A stretch of DNA of 64,000 nt, from positions 36,822,099 through 36,886,098 of the forward strand of contig CM038470.1 of assembly GCA_021464415.1 (NCBI GenBank), written 5' to 3'. A program made the translations under genes and the position numbers. The DNA comes from Lonicera japonica. Taxonomy: Eukaryota; Streptophyta; Magnoliopsida; Dipsacales; Caprifoliaceae. Of this stretch, positions 37,271-50,186 are shown one piece after another. Each line of letters starts with the position of its first letter. The first letter of the stretch is position 1. The notes beneath the pieces were generated by a model that was not told the origin of the DNA, did no database searches, and saw only the letters and a list, made by a program, of their open reading frames with translations.

Positions 37271-37947
37271 TATAAAACACGGGATAAAGTAACAATAAAA
37301 ACAATTCTAGGAGTATCAAGTACTATGGAACATTGCCAATATCTTTATAGATCGTCCACATCTTCCTTATCCTTTGTAATAAGAAGGTTTTGGATTCGAT
37401 CAATATGAAATAGTTATTGAACCCTTTGTTATGGTAGTTGTAGATTCGCAACTTCTATTTGAAGGACAAAAAAAGTTATCTTGTACAATCATCGCTTTGT
37501 ATAAAAAAAGGTATTATGGTAAAGTTTTGGGACATATCTATTGACAAGCATATATATATATATATATGTATGTATGTATTAATATATAGTATAACATGTA
37601 TAAAACTTTAGGAGGTCTTTTCGTAGGTACATTAAATTAGGAAATTACCATTTATACTTGAAAAATTATGATAAGAATAACGCTTCAACTCATGACCTTA
37701 AATATGAAAAAACATAAAACTACTATTTAACCAAATATAATCACATATATTTATTTTGTTGTAGTGATTTATATACATAATATGAGAAATTAGGTATAGT
37801 GTTATTTACCTAATAAAATTCTACTAATAACACTAAGTGTTAGGGAAGATAAATTATTAAAAATATTAGCGTGGAAAGCTAGGAGTGGCTCTAAATCTGT
37901 GTCTAAAATACCTATAAGATCTTAGATATGGCAAATAATACCATCCC
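37271..37947. other. Non-coding spacer with AT microsatellite
   Basis: AT-rich, with (AT)n and GTAT repeats at about 37551-37580. No gene seen. Confidence 0.4.
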
Positions 37948-37950
37948 TAA

Positions 37951-38358
37951 GGCCATCTCCAATCACTTGGCTAAAATGGTAAGGTAACAAGGCAAAGATA
38001 CCCTACACATTTTCCACTCCACCACAGCACGTAGGGTAAGGAAAATGCCACATCACCTCCATGCGATGAAGAGAACATTGCGTCACACCTACCACCATGC
38101 CATATCACCCCCACGCGATGAAGAGAACATCGCGCCACACCTGTCACGTGGGGAACAACAGCCATGCGATGGACAGTCCATCGTGGCAGGCTTGTCAGAG
38201 GTGATGCGATGTTTAGAACATCGTGTGGGCATATGGTTGTCGGTGTGTAAATTTAGCATGCCTCTCCCTTTTTACCCTACCATTTTCCCATTTACCTAGC
38301 GCGTTGGAGAGCCAAAAATGCTAGAACATCCATTTTACCGTGTCCATTGGAGATGGTC
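37951..38358. mobile_element. Tourist-like (PIF/Harbinger) MITE, TSD TAA
   Basis: The termini GGCCATCTCCAAT and, in reverse complement, GACCATCTCCAAT match at 12 of 13 positions, and TAA flanks both ends (37948-37950 and 38359-38361). A 3 bp TAA TSD is typical of PIF/Harbinger elements. The interior is GC-richer than its surroundings and contains repeated GCGATG/CATCGC words in both orientations at about 38060-38225. Confidence 0.8.
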
Positions 38359-38361
38359 TAA

Positions 38362-38821
38362 GGGTGCGTTCGGATCGCAAAATTTGAACTGGATTAAAGA
38401 TTGATAAATATAATCACATATTTGAAAGGACATGAATTTCAAATATTGTGTTTGGTTAACCAATAAATAAAATCTGATTTTAAAGTCCAAATATTTTTTA
38501 ACTAACCATTAAACAGAAATGTTGCATAACAAACAATCTTCAAGCCAACTAGGTGTATCATCTTTTCAAACTATATAATCACGCAAATTTGGCTAAAGAT
38601 GAGCAGCAAAATTGCCCTTCCTCTTCACAAAAGAAACACTCGGAGAATTGTTAGAGGGTTGTTATGTTTTATGGTTTTGCAAATTTCTTTAACCTTCGAG
38701 CAATTAATTATATATCTCTGGATTGGTCGATTATTTTTAAAGGCTAGTGATATTTTTATCTTATAAAACATTTATTTTTACTCCTACTTTTCATTCGGTT
38801 CTTAATTGAGTAAGGTGTATG
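38362..38821. other. Spacer between MITE and LTR
   Basis: It begins GGGTGCGTTCGGATCG, a string resembling terminal sequence of other MITEs, but no inverted partner is visible. No gene seen. Confidence 0.35.
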
Positions 38822-39300
38822 TGTTGGATCCTTAATCCAACATTGGGCTTATATGTGAAACAATTATGTGTTGTGGACTGTCAAATGGTTAAGCCCACTT
38901 TAAAAGTAATTAAACAAGGTTTAAGTTATTTGGGCTTAAATGTATCTAATAGGGTGTGGGTCTTTAATGTGTAAATACTTAAGAGTAATTCTATTTGTAT
39001 GATGGGCAAAAATAGAAATACTAAATAGATAGTAGGGTTTACTATATATATATATATATATTGTGGTTATGGTCCCCAAATCACACGCACGTATCTTGTC
39101 CCTGTTGAGCTCCCATCATCACAGAGAGCATATAGAACACTTAAAGGATTTCTCTAAAGAAATACGTGTAGATCTGGAAGGCCAACTACTCTGCTGCAAA
39201 CAGACGTTATAGATTCAGGTACGCTTCCGCATATTAACCTTTTGATTCTTAGTGATACAACATGAATAATCCTAGGGTTTATGGTTATTTAGAACCAACA
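38822..39300 (+). repeat. Copia-type LTR (solo or truncated)
   Basis: It starts TGTTGGATCC and ends AGAACCAACA, with perfect 6 bp inverted ends TGTTGG/CCAACA. The text ATTCAGGTACGCTTCCGC near the end is common in plant copia LTRs. The flanks GTATG and AGATC do not match, so a TSD is absent, and no primer site follows. A (TA)n run lies at about 39044-39061. Confidence 0.6.
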
Positions 39301-40029
39301 AGATCTAACAACCTGTTCTTCAGTTCTTGAGTGCTTGACAATACTTTACTTAGCTCCCATGCACTGAGTGTATAGGCTTAATTATACTCAACTCATAAGA
39401 ACTAAAATTTAAGGTTAATTTGGCATGTTGGCAGAGTTCAAATGCAATATAGTTTAACTCACTAATGAAATAATTTTTGACCTGAATATATCAACTTGAC
39501 TTTGGTTTAAATTTGAAAATTAAATGAAATGGTGACCTACGGCATGGCCTAAATAAATGTAGATGACCCACCATACCAAATACACGGGTTACATCAAAAG
39601 ACATTAGTGTTCCATTCAACCTAACAGTCTATATTAGGCTCACTAAAGCCCAAAGTCATTTAAGCCAACAAAGGCCCAAAATCTTATGCTCCAAAATTTT
39701 CATATTCATTTTTCACAATTACATTTTTAATGCATAAAGTACTTGGTGCTTTTGTTAATAACATGAAAACATTATTTTCGGTGATAAATTTGATTTGCTT
39801 CTATACTTTTATTTTTATTTTTAAATATAGTCATTTTTGTTACATAAATTAATATTAATATCAAATTTTTAATATCATATAAGATAATACTCATATTTAT
39901 ACTCGGAAGGCAATACTTAATATTTTTATAAAAATTTAAAGAGGGTGAATGCTTATGATTTTAAAATTTTTATAATTAAATACGAGCAACATTCCTTTGA
40001 ACTATTTATTCTTTGGGCTCTATCTTTAT
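39301..40029. other. Non-coding spacer
   Basis: No gene or element boundary recognised between the LTR and the second copy of the local duplication. Confidence 0.4.
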
Positions 40030-40129
40030 GAGAAGATGTTAATATATATTTAAGGCATTAACCATACAAACGCCATGCCTTAAATAATCTGCTCTTCTTA
40101 TTAAATTACTATATATTAGCCATACATAC
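40030..40129. repeat. Direct duplication, copy B, left part
   Basis: It matches the opening of copy A, including TTTAAGGCATTAACCATAC and ATGCCTTAAAT. It ends at CATAC (40125-40129), the target duplication of the copia element that splits this copy. Confidence 0.7.
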
Positions 40130-40306
40130 GATTAAGTTTCCTTTTTCTTATTGCTTTATTTTCTAATTGTTCTAGGTTAAGTTGTTTCCTTTTTCTTTCA
40201 TATGTATATCCCTATAAATAGGACTTCTTTGTTGTATATTGAAATCACTTCAATCAATAGTATACACAATTTCTCCTTTCTCTCTCTAGTTTTATATGTT
40301 TTAACT
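40130..40306 (+). repeat. 5' LTR of the degraded copia element
   Basis: It matches the 3' LTR from TTATTGCTTTATTT through CCCTATAAATAGG (a TATA-box context) to TTTTATATGTTTTAAC. About 30 bases near the start are missing and the terminal TG is altered. Confidence 0.75.
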
Positions 40307-40320
40307 TGTAATTAGAGCAG
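40307..40320 (+). other. Degenerate tRNA-Met primer-binding site
   Basis: TGTAATTAGAGC follows the LTR and resembles the canonical TGGTATCAGAGC with three changes. Confidence 0.6.
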
Positions 40321-40751
40321 GGTTAAGTCACTACCACACCCACCAATTCCCTCAACAAACCACAGTTGTAGCCATCATCAAAATCAAATTCGACCACTAA
40401 CACACCATTACCTTGGTCTTTCAAAAACGATTCCATCGATATAAAAACCAGCCCTAGAAAAGCCCTCACATACTGCGAGTATGATGGCTTCTCCGCCTCT
40501 CCATCCCATGTGTCGCCGCCGTTACCGTTAACTTTAACATCGTTAGCCTTTTTCCATTAAAGTTAACAGCCGTTACCATTACTATCATCGTTATTGTTAC
40601 CGTTACTGTCGCCGTTAACGCCATTAGCATATTCCTTTAAAATTTAATCACATCAGTCAAATTTGTCAAAATTAACCAGAAACCTTTATTAGCTGCTTTT
40701 GCTCCTTTTTTTATCGATTTTTTTACTACTAAGACAGTTATCTAGGTTTTT

Positions 40752-40988
40752 GACCATTCTAGACACAACCGTAGTCCCCGTTTCTCCAGATTCAGTCTCC
40801 AAGTTACAAAACCAGATCAAGTGTACTATTTTTTATACTGTTTGCTTATTTGTTGACCGGTTCTCAACCAAGACCGGTTCTCGAGATTTTTAAGCATTCC
40901 AGACACAATCGCAGTCTTCGTTTCTTCAGATTCAATCTCTAAGTAACAAAACCAAGTCAAGTGCACTGTTCCTTACACTATTTGCTTA
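40752..40988 (+). repeat. Tandem repeat in the copia leader (two units of about 98 bp)
   Basis: Two units (about 40752-40849 and 40891-40988) share the words CATTC, AGACACAA, TCGTTTCT/CCGTTTCT, AGATTCA and ACTNTTTGCTTA in the same order. They lie between the primer site and gag. Just upstream (40515-40625) is a low-complexity run of CCGTTA/GTTACC words. Confidence 0.6.
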
Positions 40989-41020
40989 GTTTTTGTTTAG
41001 TTATTGTTCCGTTTTACATT

Positions 41021-41971
41021 ATGAAAACTTTGGAAATTCCTATCACCATTAAATTGGATGGAAACAATTATAGTCATTGGTTTATTCTTTTTCAAAATTT
41101 CTTGAAAGGAAAGGGACTCTGGAATTATGTTAGTGGCAAAGAAAATTGCCCAGATGAAACCGATGAAAAATTTGCTGATTGGGATATCAATAACAACAAA
41201 ATTTTGACCTGGATTACCAACACTGTCATTCCTTCCATCAGTCTTCAACCTGGAAAGTGCGATACAATAAAGAAAGCTTGGGATTTCTTAGTACTCATAT
41301 ATGTTCAAACCTACTTTGCCAAGAAGTATAAATTAGAACAAGACATACATGGCCTACAGCAATAACTAGGCCAATTAGTGTCCGATTTTCACTCCAGCAT
41401 GTGCGTTATCTGGGATTAACTTGAACTCATGGAACCTCAATGTACAACAAATTTAGTCTTATCGGAAACCTTCCATGAAGAAACGCAATTTGTACAATTT
41501 CTCATGGCACTTCGGGATTATTTTGATTAGGGCATCTAATCTTCATCGCAAGCCTCTCCCCTTTGTTGAATCAGCACTGACAGAATTAATTATTGAAGAG
41601 ACTCGAAAGGACATCACTCCAAATATTTCCTCGGTGTTTATTATGCCTCCTGTCTCGAATACCTCGTATGCTGTAGCTCCTCACCCATATAATCAACATT
41701 ACCGACCACCCAGCAATACCCTTTCACCACGTTCTCATCAAACACCACCTCGGCCATCATACACGACAAACTATTGCATCTGCTTTTTTAGTCACTTCAA
41801 GTATATCTTCCTTTCCCTGGTTCCTTGATTCTGGAGCATCCAATTACATGACTTTTGACCCTACGCATTTTGACTCATTTAGTCGCATGCACTCATCTCC
41901 CAAAATTCACACAGCTAACGGTTCTGTTATTACTTCTAGTCATATTGGTTTTATTAAAAACTCTAATAGCC
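41021..41971 (+). pseudogene. Copia gag and protease of the degraded element
   Basis: From ATG 41021 the frame reads MKTLEIPITIKLDGNNYSHW and ILFQNFLKGKGLWNYV, the N-terminal pattern of copia gag, and closes at 41363. Further gag continues in shifted frames (HRKPLPFVESALTELIIEET from about 41545). The protease motif LDSGASNYM, with its catalytic D-S-G, is at about 41827-41853. No intact zinc knuckle was found between gag and protease. The block ends at the first insertion. Confidence 0.8.
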
Positions 41972-43737
41972 TGTGATAAACACCCAAAAATGCCATATTT
42001 TATACCTTAAAAGCTTCTTGGTAGTCCGTTATTATTGCCTAAATTGTGCAAATATCATCTTTTGTTTGCTTTCTAAGTGAAAAGTGAAAATAGTCTAATT
42101 TTGTGCCAAATTTAACTAACAATGCAACAAAAATGTGTCAAAAAGTAATGGCAATTGTTCCGGTGGTTAGGCAAGCTTAAAATTGATGATTGATCATGTT
42201 CTAAGAGGTGTGGAAGTCCAAATCCAAGAAGAAGTGCATTAATATTTAAGTGCGCGAAAAATCTGCTTTTGGTCATTTAGGTGGCAGTTCGGCATTTTGA
42301 TCATAACATTGCGCTCAGATCTCAAAATTTTGCGTGCTATATATGGTTGAAAAGAAGACTCAAAGGGCTACAACTTTCGTGTTTTGACTATGTTCAGATA
42401 CTAGCATCTTGATGGTGAGAAAAGGCCCTAAACCTACTGCCTACGCACAGCCGCGGAAATGAGTGGTTGTATTTCTATCTTACGGGCCCTCTCCCAAACC
42501 ATTTATCTCATTATCCATTATGGAAGCCCACATAAATATTCTCCAGCAGCCCATGTTTTTAATCATCCCATCAACCAAGTACCTTCCATTCCTAAAATTA
42601 ACTTTCTTGATCTTCACTCCATCTAAATTAATTCCTTTTCTAAACCTTCCATTTTTCTCCCCTTAAACCCTAATCCTTACACCTATAGATAAAGGCCCTT
42701 AGCCCCCATTCTAGACACAACCACAAGAGAGAAATAAAGTTGTGAAGAGATAGAGAGAGAATGAGTCGCGCACACCACCGCCGGAAGAATCATTCAACCG
42801 GAGTTTTAAATTTCAAGGAGAATTTTATTTATTGCAATTTTCATTATTATTTTGTAAGTTCCTCTTTGATATTGAGATTAATATTTTAATTGAGAAATTA
42901 AATTTATTTAATATCATTCTTGTGTTCGATATTTATAATGGAAGGCTAATCTCCTTTCAAGGGGAGAGATGAAACCCCGATATTTAATTTAACTTAAATT
43001 ATTGCATGTAGTACACATGTGATTAATTTAATAAAAAATCCTTTTGATTGACCTCCAAAAGAGGCAATCCAATTTAGTGTGATTATTGATTTAAGAAACA
43101 AACTACACACCATATAATTTTCTTGAGTTGATTTTAATCACTAAATTATCTTCTAAACTTTAATTGTTAATATGGATGGGTGTTGAACCTTTGTGTTTTT
43201 CTTAAGTGCCGATTCATTGGAAGCTTACTTTAATCCATATTATTTTTTTATGAAAGAAGCAAATTGAATTTTACAAAAGATTTAAGATAAAAATTGGTTT
43301 TAAGGTTATATCTTGAAATTACTAGTTTACTTGAATATTAAGATCATGCTATATACCATAGGTGACTCCTAAGTGTTTAAGTAAATTAGAATTTTTATTT
43401 TATCTTGGGTACATACATGTGATAATGAAATAGTTAAATTAAAGTAATTGGTGGTGGATTCTTAACCCTTGATTTCTTTCAATATTTGATTAATCTCTCT
43501 TGTGAATTGCTAATTAGTTATTCTTTAATTTTAATTTTAATAATAAGAAGAAAAGAAAAATACTTTCCAAAATCAAAATTGGTTTTAATTTGGCAATCTT
43601 AAGTTTTTTCTATAAATTTCAATTCCTTCTCCCGAGATTTGGATTGACCCCTTATTTTCTCACTTTGCTACTCCTAATTAGATTTTTGCAGATAAGAGTT
43701 TTTGTTTGCAGTCTTGATATGACTAGAGAAGCGCAAC
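41972..43737 (+). mobile_element. LTR-like insertion (about 1.77 kb) in copia protease/pre-integrase region
   Basis: The copia text is cut after AATAGCC and resumes at AGCCTGTATG (43738), so AGCC (41968-41971 and 43738-43741) is duplicated; extended to 5 bp it is TAGCC against CAGCC. The insert starts TGTGATAAACACC, a start typical of Athila/Tat-type LTRs. It is non-coding, with blocks such as GGGGAGAGATGAAACCCCG. It ends GAGAAGCGCAAC rather than in CA, so the right edge is unusual. A solo LTR is the simplest reading. Confidence 0.65.
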
Positions 43738-43829
43738 AGCCTGTATGTTCTAGAAGTTTTCTTTGTTCTTTAACTTTCAACACAACTGTTGACCGTCGGG
43801 CAATTATGTGATCTTAGGCTAATCATTAT
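43738..43829 (+). pseudogene. Copia fragment stranded between two insertions
   Basis: This short piece reads in one frame as copia sequence between protease and integrase, including QLLTVGQLCDLRL. The same frame continues after the next insertion as IIFHSLSFVV at 47327. It shows that both inserts are clean and that no copia DNA was lost between them. Confidence 0.75.
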
Positions 43830-46800
43830 TGTGACGCCCCGAATCTCGTTCTGAGATTTTCACCTCCGGGACCCGGTTAATCACGGATCCCATGCGCGAC
43901 GACGGGTTTAAAATATAAAATCTACAACTTTTAAAAACTTTTCTTAAATAAAATGTGATGCCATTAAAAGTCCTATTTTATAAAATCCCAGTATATGGAG
44001 TTTATTTAAATAAAAACCAAACCTGTGAGATTTACAAAGTATAATTACACAAATACAATCACATCCAACTCCACATATATATAAAAACCATTTATACAAA
44101 TGCATAATCCATCACCCAAAATAGTTGTAAAGTCCATATATAATTACAAAGAGTTTAACATAATAAAAGATTATACACATGGTCCTTTGTCTAAGGACCT
44201 AGAGGTTCTATGGATATTAGAGGCTTCTAAATGGATACACCACTTTCCAATCCCCGAAGTCTATCTTGCAAAACTGTTAGAAAACGGGATGAGCCAAATC
44301 CAGGCTCAGTGGGAACTATATATGTTTTGTTATATGAAAATACACATTACAACCACATGTACGTGCAGGTTTGTTTATATAGAAAGTAAGTGCTTTACTT
44401 TAAAATAGTGGTTTAAAGACCGTGCATAGCAATGCAGCCCACACACTCGTGCATGCAAACCCCACTAGGATTCCTATCCTAGTCACCGGATATTAATTAC
44501 CGAACTAATTGATCACATCCGTCAATATCCCATAAGTGAACCTCTCACGTTTTTCCACATTACTAAAGAATCGTCACTCAAAGGTCATCTCGTTCTAATG
44601 CTAGCTTCCTAAGGCTCGTCACGCCTTACTGGATCAGTTTTACAGCTTGTGTCGACTACCCGTGCCTGTATCGAAAGTCAATAACTATAGGCCAAGTATT
44701 TATTGTTTCCATTTTAATTATATATAATTCATTATGAAATCTATACTTGGCCAGCTAATAGGCTTTAGCTCAAGATCATTCGTCTAAACCGTTATGTTAC
44801 AGTGTCATCTCAATAGCCTATCTCGCTAGTTATGATTTCCCCTTCAATTATTAGTGCTTTAGGATCATTATGATCCGGCTATAAAGTCTCGTGAACCACA
44901 CTTACTCGCGCGCCCATATTCTATATCTAAGGTTCATAGTCATCATCTCATTCCACTTAATATATGAATATATTATGAAAGGCTCGACAGTTCTTTATGT
45001 ATACACAGTCTGTCTAATAGTGTTCACCTACGTTCCTACATTATTTATATCATAGCCGAGACAACATACACAAATTAATATAAGATATGATACGATACAA
45101 TAATAATAACATCATAACCAATAATCCCACAACAACTCTCGTATCACGTCTCTAGCATAATGCCTCAGTTTCACCCCGTGGTTAGTACATCCATGCCCAG
45201 AACAACAGATCCCGAAGGGTCCAAGGGTCTTATCCATGTCTCCTCCGAGTGGGGAGTGGCTCAGGGACTTGGCTCTCCAAGTAAGTCATTCGAAGATAAT
45301 CCTCAAGACATTTTCCCGGGAATGACACTCTAGAGAGAACTACTCCAGGCAATACCCTAGCAGGGTAATGACCATTAGTAGCCCAGCTACTTCCCGGGGA
45401 ACTCACCATTGGGAAAGTAGTGGCATGCGGGACCTGCTCCACTGTCGGAGAAACTCATTTAACCCAGAACACACAGTCCTATGGGAAGGCAAGATACATA
45501 GAGTGGGCTTTCCTTTGTGGGCAACCACAACCATCGGCAGAGTCATCGACTTCATTTTTCCTGTGCACGGTTTGGGAATTTTCACCCATGGGCGGCAATA
45601 GGCTGCGCGTCTTCGAGCCACGCAGGCACTACCCGGTGCTCAGTCCATCATATCCATCCCATACGTGTAATCATAACAATAGGAATATATCGATTCCTTA
45701 CTCAATAATATATAATCATCAAATCATCCATCACACGTATGGCAATCAACATATATATAATCACATAATCGTCATCATTATAATCATCGTTCATTCATCA
45801 CTATCATAAGTGTCACTGCCACAGTTGGATTCCATGACTTTATCACCAATTAGTTCATTATTAATGCGTTATGTCTCATATGCACCCAGTGTATAACATT
45901 AAGGCCAATAGCATTTTATGGTAGTTCTCTAGCCATGTAGTCTAGCTAAGCATTGAATATCGTGCTTCTAGTTCAGTCGGTATATAATTACGACTCTCCT
46001 AGCCATATACAATCACGGTCAAGGCAACCCATGCCCCACTAAGTTATAGTTATTACACTCCTAGAGTGTATCGCAGGTGTACTCTCACAACGACTGCTAA
46101 TAAGGTCCATACATGACACTAGTCTCAAGGATTAGTTTATATCGTTCCCATCTAAATGGGTTTCTAGTGTAAGTTCGAGGATAATTTTCTACACTTGCAA
46201 TTAAGGTCATATCTACATATATCTACCTCTTATAACCTATAACTAACCCTAATCCAATCATAAATCCCGAAATCTCCTTTAGCCTAGTTCATACCTTAGG
46301 CTACAAAGTGGGTATGATGTGTATATGAGAAAATAAGGTTCATAGCATGGTAAGAAATGATAATACATGGTATATATGTGATAATCTATCAATATGCATC
46401 ACTAATTGAACCTCAAACCAACCCAAGCCACATGAACATCACAACCGAGGGCTTTTGTAAAACAAATCCCATTTTGAGTAGAAAACTCTAATGCAACATG
46501 TAATAACTTGAAAAACATGTTTAATACTAATGTTACCACCTTAGAGAAGCAATATTGAGGACTTGAGGAAGCGTAGACGTTGTATCTCTAAAACCCTAGC
46601 TCGCCTCCAAGCTCTACGCGCGAAGACGGAGGTGGAGGATGATGAATAGTGAAGGAAAAGGTGATTTGGGGCTCAAATCTTGGATGAGGGATGATAGATG
46701 TGTATAATACCTTGTCTCTCTCTCTAGAGCTCTCTCAAGTCTCCCTCTCACTCCTCCTAATGGCTGGTGCTCCAAAATGGTGGTGTATGGGTGTTAAATG

Positions 46801-47326
46801 GCTGAAAAATGGGTTAAATACTGTCAAAACCGACTTTCAGGTGAGCCATGATCGATCATGAACCAAAAAAATGTCCACAAAAGGGTTCATGACCGTTCAT
46901 GGCCTTCCATGATCGATCATGGTGGTCACTACACCAACAACTAACTTTCTAAGCCTGAAATGGACCTCGAAATGTTTGAATCTCAACTCGGCCCAAACAT
47001 GAAAGTGGTAAAGGGGAAAAAATGAAGTTGTGTCAGCAAACGGGGAGTGGTTTGGATATCGGATGAAGAAGTTATGGCCTCTCAAATTTGACTAGAAATC
47101 GACGAATCGCGAAAAGTCGAAACACGCGATTTACACCTCGATTTTAACCCGAAGCACTCGAATAACGTAACGATTGTTCTCTCAAACTTAATATGTCTAA
47201 CATGACATGTTAGAAGTATCGGGTCAAGTGCGAAGATCTCGGAACCCAATGCTCTCTCTAACGGAGATTAACCCTTAACCGGTTTAAAAAAAGGTTAACA
47301 CAAAAAACGGGACACGAGGTATCACA
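43830..47326 (+). mobile_element. Very long solo LTR (3497 bp), TSD ATTAT
   Basis: The insert starts TGTGACGCCCCGAATC and ends GAGGTATCACA, with ATTAT at 43825-43829 and 47327-47331. Copia coding text continues directly on both sides. Its start (GTTTTCACCTCCGGGACC) and an inner block (CTCAGTGGGAACTATA near 44307) recur at 53582 onward, which defines a family. It contains no retroviral protein motifs. Two perfect palindromes CATGATCGATCATG lie at 46847-46860 and 46908-46921. The type is probably Ty3/gypsy by its termini; orientation is assumed. Confidence 0.85.
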
Positions 47327-50166
47327 ATTATATTTCATTCCTTGAGTTTTGTTGTGTAGGACTGCTCGACGGACTAACTAGTTGGGACATGTCATAGAGT
47401 TGGGCGCTTATATATTACAAACAAACTTCACATTCCACCACTAACCAATACATCCTTAATTGCATCTACTTCAGAGCTATCCTATTTTATATTGGCATTC
47501 TAGATTATGATATGTTTCTTTTTCTCTTCTTAAATATATAATTAAACAAGGGTTGTTAGGACCATCTAAATTAGATAAAGATCCTTCTTGTGTTGCATGT
47601 AAATTGGCCGAACAACCGGCTTTTCCTTTTAATTATAGTACTACAATTTCATTTTCTCCATTTGATCTTGTGCATTCTAATGTGTGGGGTAAATATCCTA
47701 TTGCCTCTATGGGTGGCCTCTTATAGTATGTGGTTTTTGTTGATGATTACTCTCGTTATAGTTGGACTTACTTGCTTCACTCTTGTTCAGATTTTCTTAA
47801 AATCTACATTGAGTTTACTACCATGATTAAAACTCAGTTTTCTAAAATAATCAAAAAAATTCGTTCTGATTCCAGAGGAGAATATTTGTCCAAATCCTTC
47901 CTCAAATCCCAAGGGACTCTTTATCAATTATCATGCCTGATACCCTACAATAAAATGGAATTGCGGAATGTAAACATCGTCATCTTGTCGAAACTGCCCG
48001 CACTCTCCTTGTGTCATCCTTTGTCCCTTCCACCTTTTGGGGAGAAGCCATCCATACCTCTGTATTTATTATAAACTGCATTCCTTCTCTTGTTACAAAT
48101 GGTGTTTCTCCCTTTGAGCGTCTTTATGAAACTCGTTCTGATTATTCTGAATTTCGTGTCTTTGGGTCTACTTGTTTTGTATTACTTCCCAAAATAGAGC
48201 GTACCAAACTCACACAAAAAATATCTATATGTGTTTTCTTAGTATATGGGATTCAACAAAAGGGTTATTCCTGCTACGATCCAATTGCCAAAAGACTTCG
48301 CATATCCCGACATGTTACATTATGGGAAAATACTCCATAATACACCTTAACCCAGAATGCCACCTTATCCACTGAACCTGCTCCGTCTGTTGATTTATTA
48401 CCCGAGTCCTCGCCAACAGAAGCTTCCCGTATTCCACCTACCCCAGTAACTGTCCCTGATCCAGTGCCAGTTAATCCCATTAACACGGTGTCTGATAGCT
48501 CAAATGCTGACAATTCTATGTCTTGCCCTGACTTGCCTGCCCTGACGGTGGTTTCACTCAGACCAACTCGAGGTCATCGGCCACCAGCTAAGTTGTCAGA
48601 TTATCACTGTTTTCGTTCCGCCTTGTTGTCCTTACATGAGCCATCTTCTTACCGAGAAGCATCCTCAGATCCTCTATGACAACACGCTATGGCCAATAAA
48701 CTTGCTGCCTTAAAGCAAACCAATAATATATGGGATCTCGTAACCCTACCTGCTGGAAAATCTGTTGTTGAAAGCAAATGGGTATACAAGATTAAAACCA
48801 AAGTCAATGGTTTTATTCATCGATACAAAGTATGTCTTGCTGCAAAAGGCTTTACCCAGGAATATGGTATTGATTATGAGGAAACTTTCGCTCCAGTAGC
48901 ATGTATAACTGCAATTCGCACACTTATTTCAGTTGCTTCATATGTAAATGGACAATTCACCAGATGGATGTCAAAAATGCTTTCCTTTACGGAGACCTCT
49001 CCGAAGAGGTATACATGCAGCCCCTCCTAGGCTACCTCACTCTCCTGGACAATTTTGCAAACTTCGCCGTGCTCTCTATGGTCTTAAGAAAGAACCCAGA
49101 GCCTGGTTTGAAAAGTTCTCCACAGCCGTTCTTCAACATGGTTCTTCTCAAAGTGCTCATGATTATGTAATTTTTACATTTTCCTCTTAGCAAGGCATTG
49201 TTATTCTTCTTGTTTATGTCGATGATATGATTATCACTGGAGATGATTTGGATGGAATATGCAAGCTTAAAAACTATATGTGCTCTTGCTTTGAAATGAA
49301 AGATTTTGGGAATTCTTCGCTAGTTCCTCGCTATTGAAGTTGATCATTTGTCCACATGCCATTTTTTTTCTCAGGTGAAATACGCTTCTGACATTGTTTA
49401 GCGTGCTGGTTTAACTGATAATAAAATTGCCGATACTCCACTTGAAATGAATGTGAAACTATGTGATTCTAACGGATCTCTGTTAACTAATCCTACTTTA
49501 TATTGACAACTTGTCGGCAGTCTCAACTATCTCATCATCACTCAACCAGATATTAGTCATGCAATTTATATTATGAGCCAATTCATGTCCGCACCACGCT
49601 CTATTCATTTTGCTGCTGTTCTATGCATTATTCGGTACCTTAAAGGGACAACATTTTAAAGATTACATCTTTCATATGCTTCAAGTCTTGTGTTACAAGG
49701 ATATTCTGACTCCGACTGGGTGGGTGATATTATTGATCACCAGTCCACGACAAGATTCTGTATTTTTCTAGGTGATTCTCTCATCTTGTGGAAAAGTAAG
49801 AAACAAACTGTAATTGCCAGTTATAGTGCTGAAGCTGAGTATCGAGCCCTAACTCATGTAACTTTCGAAATTGTTTGGCTTCGCTGGTTACTTCGAGATA
49901 TAGGAATTGACATTCCTAGTCCTACGCCTTTATTTTATGACAATCAAAGTGTAATTCAGATAGCCAATAATGAATTCTTTCATGAACGCACCAAGCATAT
50001 TGAGGTTGACTGCCATTTTGTTCGGCATCACTTCACTCAAGGAACAATTCACTTGCCTGTCATCTCATCAGAGCTTCAACTTGCTGACCTGTTTACCAAG
50101 TCACATGTTACTGCTCGGTTTCGCCTTTTGGTATCCAAACTCAGAATGCTTTCTAAGCCTTCTTGA
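47327..50166 (+). pseudogene. Copia integrase, reverse transcriptase and RNase H of the degraded element
   Basis: The pre-integrase WHSRL motif is at about 47491. The integrase runs from LVHSNVWG through VVFVDDYSRYSW and IRSDSRGEYL. The reverse transcriptase has WVYKIKTKVNG, RYKVCLAAKGFTQEYGIDYE, QMDVKNAF (frame-shifted) and VYVDDMIITGDD (about 49212-49247) with its catalytic aspartate pair kept. The RNase H reads GYSDSDWVGDI (49696), ASYSAEAEYRALT and HIEVDCHFVRH, open to TGA at 50164-50166. At least four frameshifts or stops interrupt the rest. Confidence 0.85.
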
Positions 50167-50170
50167 GTTT

Positions 50171-50186
50171 GAGGGGGGGGGGGGGT
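50171..50186 (+). other. Polypurine tract, G-rich
   Basis: GAG followed by a run of about 13 G directly precedes the 3' LTR start TGTTAAATTTT at 50187. It is the plus-strand priming site of the copia element. Confidence 0.75.

Noticed and set aside
38822..39300. Reading this LTR as the 5' LTR of the copia element at 40130
   Set aside because: That element has its own short LTR pair with matching CATAC duplications; the two LTR sequences are unrelated.
45230..45809. Several overlapping open frames up to 129 codons
   Set aside because: They lie inside the long solo LTR, overlap each other on both strands and show no known protein motif.
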